A DNA stretch of 64,000 bases, taken from positions 1,433,501-1,497,500 of the forward strand of contig CM036629.1 in NCBI GenBank assembly GCA_020746105.1, given 5' to 3'. This DNA comes from Trogon surrucura (lineage: Eukaryota > Chordata > Aves > Trogoniformes > Trogonidae). Below are positions 11,351 to 22,346 of the stretch, one piece after another (the first letter of the stretch is position 1; each line of letters starts with the position of its first letter). Both the position numbers and the translations under genes were made by a program. The notes beneath the pieces were generated by a model. That model was not told the DNA's origin, did not search any database, and saw only the letters and a list, made by a program, of their open reading frames with translations.

Positions 11351-12935
11351 TGTTGAATTTTATGGCTGGGTAGCTAGCCGGTTCAGGTTGTTTGAAAGGA
11401 GATCCGATGGTGCTGTTCTGTGCCGATGGTTTTCTCAGAAGCGCGTTCTCACACGCTCAATGTCTATATTCGTTTGTGCCGCGTACCAGTAATAACCACG
11501 TGTCCTTCCAAAGCGAGATGGTGGGTCTTTGCCTCGCACGTGCAGATCATTTCATAAAGAGGTGAGCCTGATTATGCGTCTCTTTGGAAGAGGTTCAGCC
11601 AGACTGGAAGGACCCAGCAGTCTTAGGTAATTGCATTTCATGTTGGAGCTCTAAAAAAGAAGAACAGGAAGGGTCTGGAGGGTTGTTTGGAAGCATTGGG
11701 GCTCACGAACAAGGATGCCGGGAGCTCCCTGGGCTGCCGAAGTGACAGCAAATAACCATTTTTGGGTGCCCAACCGTTTTCTTATTGCCCTCCACGATGG
11801 GAATGGCCACTTGATGCGAGCTAATGCCGTTGAAAGGCAAGCGTCGCTCGTATAGTTCAGACTTCTCTATTCATTTGCTGAGAAAAGTGCGTAATCTTGC
11901 AGGTATTTAACATTTTTAAAACCGGGGGAGTTTTATTTATGTATTTGCAGCTTACCCAGACTAAATCACGGCGTGGAAAACAGCGTGTCCTCCAGACCGG
12001 CAGAGCCAGTCTTGTCTCTGCTTGCTGGTACCGAAGGGCAAGCCGGGGCCTTGAGCTTCAGTCCAAGGCTGGTGAAGGAAATTGCAGGAGCTGTATTTTG
12101 ACTTAATACTTTCCACTCATCAGAGAAGCCGCAGAAGGGTGGTAAGGGTGAAGGAGGAGAGATGAGGGAACATGCTTGTGTGTTTCCAGAAGTCCTAATT
12201 GTGTGCACGGAATTGAAAAATCTGGTTCAGTGGAAATTGTTCAGGCTTGCTTTGCTCTTCTGCCACCTCATGCCAAGAAAAAATGAGTTACTTCAGTGAT
12301 TCAGGCTTTCAGGTTGTGCTGGGAGCTGGGGCTCTTCTGACAGCCCCTTTTTTTTTTTTTTTTAACTCTGCCAAGTACCTTTCAGGCTGCTTGCACGGAT
12401 CTTTCCAGGAGAAATGATATGTAATTTTAGAGGTTAGCAATTTGGAGATATTCTTGAGGGTAGAGACCTTTAAGTGTCTGATGTGAAGAAACCAGATAAC
12501 CAGTAATAAAGTTAGAATGCCCGGTAATTTTGTAGTTTATTGCTCAGCTGCCTGTTGTGTGTTTGTAAGGGTTAAGCTCAGAGAAATACTAGGCTTATGC
12601 CGATAATTAGTTTTTTAATTTAATGCAATTTAAACATAAAAGTGGTTAAATGCTTTCATACTCTCTTTTGACCTGCTGAAATGAATTGCAGAGTTTTTAT
12701 TTGAACTCCTCAAGTCTTGTTCCTATGAAAGGAGGTAAACATCCTGTACACACGCGTTGTTTCCCATTCCCCTTGCAAGTGTGACGTTCGGAGTGGGAAG
12801 CTTGTGGGGAAAAAAAAAGGGGATCCCCTCCGCGGGACATGGTGGTTCTGCTGGCCCCGTGTGTTTGTAACGGAGGCAGCCACGGTCTGCAGGAGTTCCA
12901 AGGGGTTGGCCGAGAGCGCTGGAAGCTGAGGCCAA
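11350..12935. other. non-coding stretch, nothing recognised
   Basis: Ordinary DNA with a T15-class tract near 12349-12363 and an A8 tract near 12810. No gene or named repeat was seen. The right end abuts the 3' tail of an antisense CR1. Confidence 0.5.
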
Positions 12936-13450
12936 TCGCAGAATCGTTCAGGCTGGAGAAGACCCCTGGGATCATGGAGTCCAACCACTGACCCTGCTCT
13001 GCCAAGCTCACCCCTAAACCATCTCCCCCAACCCCACATCTCAACGGCCTTGAAACCCCTCCAGGGATGGGGACTCCACCTCCTCCCTGGGCAGCCTGGG
13101 CCAAGCTCTGACTGCTCTTGCTGGGAAAATGATTTTCCCAGTGCCCAGTGTGACCCTGCCCTGTTGCAGTTTGCAGCCGTTCCCTCTTGTCCCATCGCTC
13201 GTTACCCGTGAGCAGAGCCCAGCCCCAACCTCTCTGCCCCGTCCTGTCGGGCAGTTGCAGAGAGTGAGGAGGTCTCCCCTCAGCCTCCTCTGCTTCACAC
13301 TCAGCAGCCCCAGCTCCTTCAGTTGCTCTTCATCAGATTTATTCTCCAGGCCCTTCCCCAACTCCGTCGCCCTCCTCTGAACTCACTCCAGCCCCTCGAG
13401 ATCTCTCAGGTTGAGGTGCCCAGAACCGCGCACAGCGCTCCGGGTGGGAC
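12936..13450 (-). mobile_element. CR1 LINE 3' fragment, about 515 bp
   Basis: The plus strand shows the reverse complement of a CR1 3' end. It starts with the tail (tcgcagaatcgttcaggctgg), then the 'gagtccaaccactgaccc' region, and continues through the block encoding the end of ORF2. Translated on the minus strand this part gives the usual CR1 signature TRGNG-KL, then LPREEVESPSLE. It ends near 13450 after 'cccagaaccgcgcacagcgctcc', so it is 5'-truncated as most CR1 copies are. Frames are disrupted and the element cannot be active. Confidence 0.9.
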
Positions 13451-16324
13451 GGTCAGATCAGCGGGTCAGCACTGTAACTGGTGTCATTTCCAGAGCTGAA
13501 AAAAGCACAAATGTTGAGGAACCCCTGGAAGTGGTGACTTTGAGCAGAGTTTCAACTCCTGTCAGTCCCCGGCTTCTTGCGGACTGCATTGTCCGTGTCA
13601 GGCTTCTAGCTAAAGCACAGAAAGGACAATTTTGTTCCACAGGAACCACATCTTTCCCTTCCTTTGTGCTTGTTTTGGGGCAAATTGAGCCTTAGGCTCT
13701 TCAGCCCACACAAGTGTCTTGATCTGTGGCTTTGAGGACAGTAGCAGGTTATTTTGTATTTTTATCAAGTGGCAAAGATGACAGGAGCTTGAAAAAAACC
13801 GTACATCTCAGCATACATATTATCTGCAGGGCGAAGTAAAGGAACTTTGAGCCCAGAATATATTACCTTCGTAGTTTCTGAAAGCTACCAAGTTAAATTT
13901 TACTTGATGCCACAGTTTTGTGACAATCAAACATACTGAAAGGGTTTTTTTTTTCTTTTTCTTTTTTTTTTTTTGAAGCACTAGTGGAATTCCCTCTGCA
14001 CTTTGGTTTTTCGCCTTGGTACTTGGTACTGCTTGAACGCAGTCGACTATCAGGATTGCTGCAAAAGCATTTGCTTCTCGGTAATTTCTAGTGAAAGGCA
14101 ATTTGTGTAGCTCGCACCGGTGCTGGGAATTTCTTCTGAAAGCATCGAGGCGGCTGCACACGAGTGGCTCTGGTCCCGCTCAGCGCTTGCTCAGCGTGCG
14201 CACGGGGGGAGATGGCTGGTCTGTAAGCTCCTGATAGGATATGGGGCACTTCGGTTACAGGCATGTCACTTATCTCTTAATTTCTGCACATTTCTTGGAA
14301 ATGACTCTTTCTGTCCCCCTTCGGATCTCCAGTGCCGCGCTTCTGCTCCTTCTTCCTCTTTCTCCGTCAGCCGGAGCTGGGCAGAGCGCTCTGGGTCTGC
14401 CTTTCCAGGCTCTAGAGCCAAGCTGCCCAGATCTGATGCTGTTTATCAGCCGTATGTCCCCTCCCTGGGGCCGGAGGAAAACTTGGTGGCCAGGACTGTT
14501 CTGTTCTTGGCTCTCCTACAGCAAAAGCTGGGGAGAGGGGCGGCGGCAGTAGTTTCTGCGCTCTTGCTGTCCTCCCTGAGCTCCAGCACTTGTCGCTGGG
14601 GTTCTTACCCGAGCTGTAACCCGGCAGGAATAGAATCCCCGGTGATACGGAAGGTACCCACGAAGATTCCTGGAAGATGCGTAGTTGATGGTGAGCAGGT
14701 GGGATTTGAGGTGCTGGCTTGCTTCTGGATTCCCCTCCCCACCTCCGTTTTCTCAGACACTCGAACGCGATTTTTTCAGTTGCTGAGTACAAACCTTTTC
14801 CCTCGTTTCAGCGGGGTGGAAGATGGGTGTTTGTGTGCGGGGCGAAGCTGCGCGGGCAGCCGTGCCGAGTTGTTCCGCGCGTGCCTGCGGCGCGCGATGG
14901 AGAACGTTTTCAGACGGCCCCTCCCTCCCAATTTGTTGTGCTTGTACCTCCTTGAGTTGGGTAGCTGAGGTAATGGAGCTTATCGGAAAGCCTAAGCTCA
15001 TTGGTCTCCTGTGTGTTCCCCAGAGTATATTTTTACTGAAGCCCTCGGAGAGATGCCTCATTGAAATTCTGTCTCTCCCTGAAATTATTTCGAGGGAAGC
15101 AGAGGAACGCTGTGGAAAAAAAGCTGTCCTGCTCCCTGGAGATATTTTTCTTTTTCCCCATTCAGAAGTTGGTCTAAACCAGGATCTAAATCTCATACTG
15201 ATCTCCTGTTACGCTGCTTAGCTCTGGATCAGCATAAAATCTGAGTTGATGCGAGTCTGTAAATCAAAATGCAACTTCTTTGCTTCAGAGAAGCGCTAAT
15301 AAGAAGAAACATTTGCTTGTGGGGAGGTTGAGCTCTTGCTCGCTAGAAACGAGACTTGAGCAGACGGATTCTTTCCTACGCCCCGTAACGTGGAGATTTA
15401 AGCAGAAATTAGATTCTGCGTTCAGTTGATCAAATGTAGAAATACCCAGATGTAGAAGAGCGTTGAATCTTGAACACGTTTCTTTCACAGAGAACTGATC
15501 TGCAGAGAACTGGTCTGGTTTGATTCCTTTATGGCTGACACCAGTCTTGGAACCCACCTCCCACTCTCCTACTGGGACCAGTTCATGCTCCCCAGCCAGC
15601 TCTCAGCTCCCTGCCCGAGCTCCTTTGATGCCAATAATCTACAGTTAATCTTAGTGCAAGTGTTCTGTGGTTTTTTTCAGGTCACATCTTGTGATTGTAA
15701 AGCATTTTCCATCTTCAAATGCTGATTTCTGTAGAGTTACAAGATACCCTTTTATTAAAGAAGCTTGAATTATTCAAATCCCAATTTTATTTTTTTTTTT
15801 TCAATGACTGCTAGTGAAAGTTGCACCGTGTGCTCTAAATCTGAAGTTTACTGATCTGCGTGGGCGTGCAGCAGGAGGAATCAATAACTAATCAGCGGGG
15901 AACTGCCGAGGACTGCGTGGTCAGTCTTAAAGAACAGAAGTTGCTGAGAGAACTTAGAGGTTGAAACGCTTATTTTATTTATTTTTTTTTCTTAATGGAA
16001 ACGTCTGCTTGCCCAGAGTTTCCAAATGACTTCATGTTAATATAAAATAAAGCATCACAGGTTCTTGAAAGACTGAACTGGCTTTAAACCCAAATCTGGT
16101 CACCTTGAACGCTTTATTTGCTGTTAATGCGACCATTTCAAGGCACGGCAAAGCTGTTTCGCGCCGCAGAGTAGCTGCTGTGTAGCTATGGCTCACGTCA
16201 AGAGAGTCACCCAGTGCTCTGCGTTGGATGCAGAAGGGAAGACGTGAAGAGTGATGTTAGTTTGTGAAGTGATAACGTTCTCATCAGGCTAAAGCTCAGA
16301 GAACTGGGTGGATAAATGTGTCTA
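13451..16324. other. non-coding stretch with long but ATG-less frame
   Basis: The region includes a plus frame of 282 codons (14120-14968) that starts with GTG and has no methionine until about residue 264, so it is not a plausible gene. T-rich tracts occur at 13947-13974 and 15792-15800. A pyrimidine tract plus CAG at about 15668-15680 resembles a splice acceptor, but the sequence after it has an early stop and no known content. Confidence 0.5.
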
Positions 16325-16830
16325 GCTTTATTCATTTTGATGGTGGCTGTTGGAAGCGAAGTTGGTTTTCAACCGCGCCGTTGGGTTCTGCACAACAGGA
16401 GCGTTGGGCCACTGACCCAAATACGTGTTAGCAGCCAGGTTTTTGCCGTTGGTTGTGCATGGGGTGTCCTCGGATGAGCTATTTGCTGCACTTTGCCAGT
16501 AATTTGGTACCTGTTTCATAAAAAATGGGATGCTGTTTGTCGTGGAAGTTCCTTGGCTCATACATGATCACTCTTCCAGTGGCGTAACTTTGATTCGTTT
16601 CCCCTCCGCCAGTCTGGAAAAGTTCATCTGCTGCACGGCTTCCTTTCTCTGAGTCAGGACTGCGCACCCTTACGTGTTCCTTTGGGGTTTTCTGCTTTTA
16701 TTTTGAGCTGCTCCTTTTTGCTGGCTTAGCTGACAGCACCTCTATCTTGGATGCAGCCGTGTTGCTCCTCTGGACATCTCCCTTTGGACTTTTTTTTGGG
16801 GAGCAAAACTTTTCTCAGAACAACAAGGCT
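16325..16830 (-). pseudogene. possible decayed coding sequence, family unknown
   Basis: On the minus strand a frame from about 16800 reads through KPAKRSSSK, one TAA, then DSEKGSRAADELFQTGGG and MYEPRNFHDKQHPIFYET to a stop near 16479. An overlapping frame from 16561 to 16328 continues with VPNYWQSAANSSSEDTPC and ends NSHHQNE. Its stop codon is immediately followed by AAG, and the last bases form an AATAAA polyadenylation-type hexamer. One nonsense change and one frameshift would link the pieces. I recognise no family. The hydrophilic, N/S/Q/K-rich look is also what a T-poor strand gives by chance, so confidence is low. Confidence 0.22.
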
Positions 16831-17229
16831 CTCTCAGGGTTCCTGGTCTCCTCTGCCATTTATCTGTCCTGGTCAGCCTTGGGGTCTCTCTGTGATGGTC
16901 TTCAAAGACCCTCCTGGTGGAAGGCAGGTGTCCAAACCCAGCGACATCAGAGAAGCAGTTTGCAAGGCGACGGGCAGCAATGGAGTTTTAAAATTGATCT
17001 GAGCGTCACGAGCTCTACATAGACCAGTCCTGTTGACTGTTGAGTTGTGAAAACATCATCGCAAACTAAATATCTTGCTGTTGAAAGCAGCGTTGCGCTT
17101 ACGGTACGAGGGAGCTGGGCCTTGGAGTTGTGCAGGCAGAATCTGGGAGAATAACGATAGGTTAAAACAGGGTTTAAAAAAGTAGTGTTTGGCTCCAAGG
17201 TAGAGGCATCGGTGGGAGAGGCTTTAGAA
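16831..17229. other. non-coding stretch between possible relic and CR1
   Basis: No gene or repeat is recognised. Short open frames occur on both strands without recognisable content. Confidence 0.5.
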
Positions 17230-17304
17230 AAAGATCCTGCTCTGGCAGCGGGGCTGGACTAGATGATCTTTTGAGGTCCCTTCCAACCCCTGACATTCTG
17301 TGAT
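17230..17304 (+). mobile_element. CR1 LINE 3' tail, about 75 bp
   Basis: It has the order typical of amniote CR1 ends: 'gatcctgctctggcag', then 'gggctggactagatgatct', then 'gaggtcccttccaacccc', then 'attctgtgattt'. Only the last 75 bases of the element are kept. It inserted in plus orientation. Confidence 0.9.
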
Positions 17305-19980
17305 TTGGTGAAGCTGAGTGTGATGAGGAGGAGAAGGACACAGACCGGTATGCGAGGGTTGTTGGAACTGACGGGATCCGTGTGAGTTGGGGAACCTTCG
17401 GACCTTCGTAAGCAGCAGCTGGAAAGGGAGCAGGGAGGTAAACGCAGCAGTCAGCTTTGTTGAGAAGAGCGTACTTTGTAGTTCCCCACTTATAACTTTA
17501 TACAGTTGAGTTTCTTGTTTATGTATCTACAATTGTTTTTTTAGAAGTCCACCTTTTAGAAGGAAAGGTAGTTTGGAAGAAATCTGAATTTTCCAGTGTT
17601 GGCTGGAACGGGGGTTGTCCAGCATGGCTTCTTGAGTCTAGAGACCAGATGAGACATAGCTGGGAGCGGTCTGTGGCGTTGGCAGGTCACCCGTTAACCT
17701 CTTTGCACCCCAGAACGTCCTTGGTCGGGCTGGGGAAGGGCCGGTGCCGGCGCCTCACGTCACCGCTGCTCGCCTGGCACGGCCGAGCTTTAGCGGCTGT
17801 AGTCTGCAGCACGTCATCAGCTCGTTTCTGTGTAAAAAGTTCCTTTTTTGGGCCACTTGTGGAAAACTCTCGTGCTCTGTGGAAGCCAGCAGAAACTCAG
17901 GTTTTGCTGTGAAGCGTCTAACGTGTGTTGTGAAGAAATTCTGTGTTTTGGCTTAGAGCGTACGCTGACTCTTTCCATACTTAAGGTCACTCACAAGCAG
18001 ACGTAAGAACCTGCTAATGCTGAGCTGGTGTCTGGAGATGGTTGAGTTCATCGTAAACATAAAAAGTCTGGGATAAGGGCAGCGTTTTTACATGTGGCTC
18101 AGCCCAAGCTCTCTGGTTTTCCACGCTGCAAACCTTCGAACGTGCTCATGTGTAGTTCAGGCTTGCCCTTGCTCACGGCTCGCACGGGCTCCTGCCGAGC
18201 TGCGCTGCCTGAAACTTGTCCCCTCTGCCAGCCAGATCGCCTGCAAAGGGACTTCTGGGGGGATCTTGCCTGGAACGGACTGCTTTGCTCTGGCTGGGTG
18301 AGAAACGTGTTTCTGAGCCAACGTGCTGGTGGGTTGCGTGGGCAGAGCCCGGCGAGTCGTGGGACGTGCCGAGCACTGGGGCAGCGCAGCCTTCCCCTGC
18401 CCCGAGACTTGGGGCAAGGCTTGGGCGCTGGGTTTGGGGCTCAAACCCACCTGCCCACCCTTTCGTGCTGGTTCAGTCGCCTCGTTAATGCCTGCGGCTC
18501 CGCTCGGCCTCGGGTGCCCAGAGCTCCTGCCGGGTCCTGCCTGGCGTCGGAAATTCACTTCGGGAGTTTGCGGGTGGAAAAATAACCTTGAAAGGTGCGG
18601 CAAGAGCTGCTTAAAAAGAGGTGTGCTGGCAAAGAGAGCGCTCGTGTCACGGGTAATTCCACCTAAGTTGGTCAAGAAAGCGGATTTTGGGCACAGAGCA
18701 CGCGGTCGCACGCCGAGGGCAGCTCGCTCGTTCCCTGCGTCGTGTGGTTCAGGAATCAGTCGTGGCGGGGAGGCGTCGTACCTCTAGTTGGTAGATAAAA
18801 TGTCTGTAAACCCACACAGGTCGTTGCACAAACCTCGGGACGAGCCCGTTTTCTTCTTTTCAAATCTGTTATGGGAAAGTTACGGAACTCGCTTGATGCT
18901 CGGCTGAGCTTTCCATGATCCCTTTTATTCTTCCATTTGTGCAGACTTGTTATCAGAGAGTTTATTTGTGGATTAGGTGAGGATTTGTATTTACCAGCCT
19001 TCCTGCACTTGGAGGTAGCCTGCTGCTCGTGAGCAGAACTGCATTGTCCGTCTCGTTGTTCTAATGAACCAATTCCCGTGTTTTTCAGATTACACAGCGT
19101 TTTTGGGACACACCTCTGTTGGATTTTAATATATGTCCTGCTAACAACAGCTTTCAACTATGGAATCGGTAAATATTCACCTCGCTTCTGTCCAAATTTT
19201 CTGGTTTGTTACCTGACGAGTGCTTGTGTCCATGCCAATGTTTGTCATTTATCTTTTTTAAAAAAATTTTCTTTCTTTTCTGGATCTGAAGGTAAAATTC
19301 GCAAACTTCTGTAGAATAACTTAAAGGTACCAAGCAGGAATATCTTAGGAAATGTCTTGAGTTCCAAGATGCCCTTTCGCTTTCATATCATTTCAAAGGG
19401 AGCAGGTTTTTACCTGACTCCAGCAGAAGTTAACTTTCCTGCAGGGGCAGTTCCAGCACTGGTTTGCCCACAGACTCTGTAGCTTGTTGGTGCTGTTGAC
19501 TGCTGAATATTGAATATTTTCCTACCTCTAGCATATTGTGGGCCTCTTTCTTTCTTTTCGATTTCAAAATGTCTTTTTTTTTTTTTTTTCTTTTAAGAAA
19601 AAATAGTGCCAGTTTCCCCATGTTATGTCTCCTTGTGATGAGTATAATTGAAACAGATGGCACCTATGTTTCATTTTGGGCAGAGACACCTCCCAATATG
19701 CTGAGACTTCAGTTTGAGTCGGTGTTAGGATTCGACTTTTCGGTAGCATTAGCAGATGTAGAAATAATAGGCGCTCTCCGACTGAAATTTAAGGGGGGGG
19801 GGAGAAAAAAAAAAGATTTTTGCCTCGGTATTTTGAGAGAGGGTGAGGGAGGTCAGTGCAGTCTGGAAAGCAGAACGACAGGGATGCGGCTGGTGGGAAG
19901 GAGTTGGTTCTTGCTGGTTTTTTTCCTGCAGTTCGCTGCGTTCACGAAGCTGTTGGCCGGGCTCTGGGTGAGCTCAGCTC
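17305..19980. other. non-coding stretch, moderately CpG-rich
   Basis: No gene was recognised. A pyrimidine-rich CAG at about 19078-19089 followed by roughly 80 bases and a GTAAAT resembles a small exon, but its translation is not recognisable. T-rich tract at 19568-19585. CpG rises around 17.7-18.75 kb. Confidence 0.5.
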
Positions 19981-20130
19981 AGTGGTGGCGTTAGGGAGGG
20001 GAAGATCAGCGGTGCCGACTTCAACGTGTGCCCGGAAACGCGCCGGAGAATCACCCACGGCGCGTCGCTTCTGCCGGCGGGGGCTCGGGGTGCTCGGCTC
20101 CGCTCTCGGTTTGGGCTGTGCCGGGGTTAT
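19981..20130. promoter_or_regulatory. short dense CpG cluster
   Basis: The line 20041-20100 has ten CpG in 60 bases, and the cluster ends just before the long palindrome. It is shorter than a classical CpG island and no transcript start can be assigned. Confidence 0.4.
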
Positions 20131-20147
20131 TTGTGTCGAAGCTGCCC

Positions 20148-20233
20148 TTAGGGTGAAGGAGAGTTACTCTGGGTCTGCCCTGAGAGGTGGCCACCTGACA
20201 AAGCAGACCCAGAGTAACTCTCCTTTATCCTAA
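20148..20233 (+). repeat. 86-base near-perfect palindrome (long hairpin)
   Basis: The left arm 20148-20178 and right arm 20203-20233 are 31-base inverted repeats with only two differences, and the inner 23 bases match exactly. Both differences would be G-U pairs in a plus-strand RNA. The 24 bases between the arms contain a second perfect palindrome, AGGTGGCCACCT at 20185-20196, centred on the same point (20190.5). So 37 of 43 positions per side are symmetric. In RNA it would give a 31-bp stem with two wobbles, an internal loop and a short tip. It could be a pre-miRNA-like hairpin, a miniature inverted-repeat element or a fresh inverted duplication. No target-site duplication is obvious. Confidence 0.85.
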
Positions 20234-20960
20234 AAGGTTTATTTTATCCCAGATTTTGAGAAATAAATCAAATAAATCTGCATTTCGTTTGTCCGTAATA
20301 ATAGTTCCAGGGTGTTGGGATGGAGACAAGATGTTATTTCAGTTGCCCTCGGTGAATATTAATAGCGGTAGAAGCGTTTCCCGGTGAAACAAAGCAGTCT
20401 AGGCATCAGTAACTCTCCCCTGCTGCAGCCGAGTAATTAAAGTGTATCGAGTGTGAGACCTTTTGCTGTAGTGAGCAGTAACTCTTTCCTTAATGGGTGC
20501 TCAGCAGTCCTCTGAAAAACCGAGCTGAATCCCGACATCAATTATAAACCAGGTTGTTGGGTGCCTGTTGCGTTTCGTGGATGGGCGCGAAGGCTTTTTC
20601 GTTGGGAGTTTTTGGAGGAAATGGCATTTTGCTGGTTTTGGAATGCAAGCCCTGCTCTTCAAAACAGGGTAATACGAATTGCAGGGCCTTTCGCTTAAAG
20701 GAAAACTAATCGTTCAGACCTACTCGTGTACCTGCCCCCGGGGCAAACCAACTTGCTTCCTGACAGATTAGGGAGCGTTATGTCACACTGCGGCTCTCCG
20801 GGGCTTTTTGTCTACGTCACCTGCCTGTTGGCCACCAGTAGCTTCTAAGATTATTGCTGAGAGCTTCAGTGATGCCCTACTGTGTCACTGTGGTAGCTGC
20901 CTTTTAAGAAAAGTTTGCCACACAGGCTGTTCTCCCTCTTTAGCTCTGTTCTCTCTGGGT
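20234..20960. other. non-coding stretch, nothing recognised
   Basis: AT-richer DNA right of the palindrome with no gene, named repeat or RNA gene recognised. Confidence 0.5.
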
Positions 20961-21053
20961 GTTTTATACTTACATGACTATATAAGCCCATGTTTTGTAC
21001 TAATTTGGCTATATAAAACCGTGTTTTGTACTTACTCGGCTGTATAAAACCAT
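20961..21053 (+). repeat. minisatellite, three 31-bp units each with a TATA-like box
   Basis: Three head-to-tail units start at 20961, 20992 and 21023. Units 2 and 3 agree at 26 of 31 positions, units 1 and 3 at 24, and units 1 and 2 at 23. Each begins GTTTTRTACT and carries CTRTATAA followed by CC near its end, so the array presents three TATA-like motifs 31 bases apart. A degenerate fourth unit may follow (21054-21090) with a short insertion. It might be part of an old LTR promoter or a chance minisatellite; no LTR ends were found. Confidence 0.8.
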
Positions 21054-22034
21054 GTGCTGTCCGTTCTGGGTCCAGCCGGCTGAAAAAACTTGACAGGTGG
21101 AGGTGGATGTCTGATGTGACAAACCATTCACACTGTAGAAAGTAGTAATTACTGCAAAGTCAGATGTTTCTCTCACTTATGAAACAAACAAAACAAAAAA
21201 AAAAGGAGTTTTGCTCTGTGGGTTTTCTGAGCCCTCGTAGATGATATTTCAGCGACCTTTCCCAGGAAAGTAAGACAGATGATTGCATTATTTCAAATGT
21301 AAGAGCTCCATCCCTGGGCCCTGCAGCGTGGAGATGTTGGGGAGATCAGAATCCTCCGGTGCTGGCTGGAAAAAAGGGCCCAGCTCTGGCCTGGGCACTG
21401 CAGGTTGTCCTGCAGGCAGCAGCGCGGGCGCTGGCGCGCAGTTGGTGCCGTCCTCCGAGTCCCCAGGCATCGAAGAGAACCGCCGTCTGGTCCGTGCTCT
21501 CACCCTAAAAAGCTGTCCTAAGAGCGGGTCGTTGTCATCTTTGTCATCTGATCTGTTCCTGACCGTGAGGAGGAGGTTGCTTTGCTGCAAACCTGTGCGT
21601 GAAGATGCTCTGGGGCACAAAACCGGTCGTTTCGGGTTTCTGACGTGTGTGTAACTTGCTGTTAAGGCTCCTGCCGGGATTCCCTGTTGAAAGAGGCTGA
21701 GGAGCCCGATCTTCAGGACCAGCTTGCCTGTGGAGTGGTTGCTCTGTTCCGACGATGCCGTTCCGTGCTTTATAGCTTGGCGGATGCAAATAAAGCTTTG
21801 ATGCTGAGAGGGGACTTGGAGGATGTCTGCTACCCCGTTCCCTTTGCTTTCAAACCCCGTGCAGGGCGTCTCTGCCCCTGGGAGGTGGTTTGTTCCCATC
21901 ACATGTGCCAGTGCCACTGTTAGCGATGGCCTGCTCTTAACCTGCTCGCCAGGATGGGATATAAGTATTTGATATAACTAGTTGGAGGTTTATGCGCATT
22001 GTTTGTGGTGTGATCTGCTGACCCAGAAGTGATG
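21054..22034. other. stretch with a long minus-strand frame, no proven gene
   Basis: A minus frame from 21917 to 21288 (first ATG at 21899, 203 residues) has a protein-like C-terminal half with RSDDKDDNDPLLGQLF and RARTRRRFSSMPGDSEDG. It matches nothing I recognise and has no clear promoter or splice signals. It is described with the neighbouring frame in the findings. A poly-A tract at 21194-21203 is simple sequence. Confidence 0.35.
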
Positions 22035-22109
22035 GGCCTGGCAGTGCTGGGTTAATGCTCGGAGTTGAGGATCTTAAAGGTCTTTTCCAACCTAAGCGAT
22101 TCTGTGATT
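22035..22109 (+). mobile_element. CR1 LINE 3' tail, about 75 bp, other subfamily
   Basis: 'gggcctggcagtgctgggtta' leads to 'gttgaggatcttaaaggtct', then 'tttccaacctaagcgattc' and 'tgtgattt'. This is the tail of a CR1 subfamily that differs from the copies at 17.2 and 46.5 kb. Heavy truncation and several substitutions mark it as old. Confidence 0.8.
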
Positions 22110-22346
22110 TGAAGGAGTTGGTTGGTGCAGCTGGAGGAGCAGGACCGCTGTGGTGTGTTGCGTGGAGGGAGCGGAGGGCCTGTTCTGCTGCAGGAAGTGT
22201 TAGGAAAGTCTGAGATTTCTCCATTTCAGTAGATGCCTCCTCTATTGCGAAACGCAGGAGTTGCTTACAAACTTTGCCTCCCCTCAGTTCTCTAAAACAG
22301 CCTTGGTTTGTTTTTGTGTTTTGTTCCCTCCTCCCCTGCCCGGCTT

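Noticed and set aside
14120-14968. 282-codon plus-strand open frame
   Set aside because: It starts with GTG, has no methionine until about residue 264, no recognisable domain, and lies in DNA where stops are scarce.
19079-19175. possible small exon between TTTTTCAG and GTAAAT
   Set aside because: Splice-like borders are common in T-rich DNA; the translation matches nothing known and no neighbouring exons were found.
20808-21100. solo LTR of an endogenous retrovirus suggested by the TATA repeats
   Set aside because: No TG...CA ends, no flanking duplication, no AATAAA at the right distance and no primer-binding site were found.
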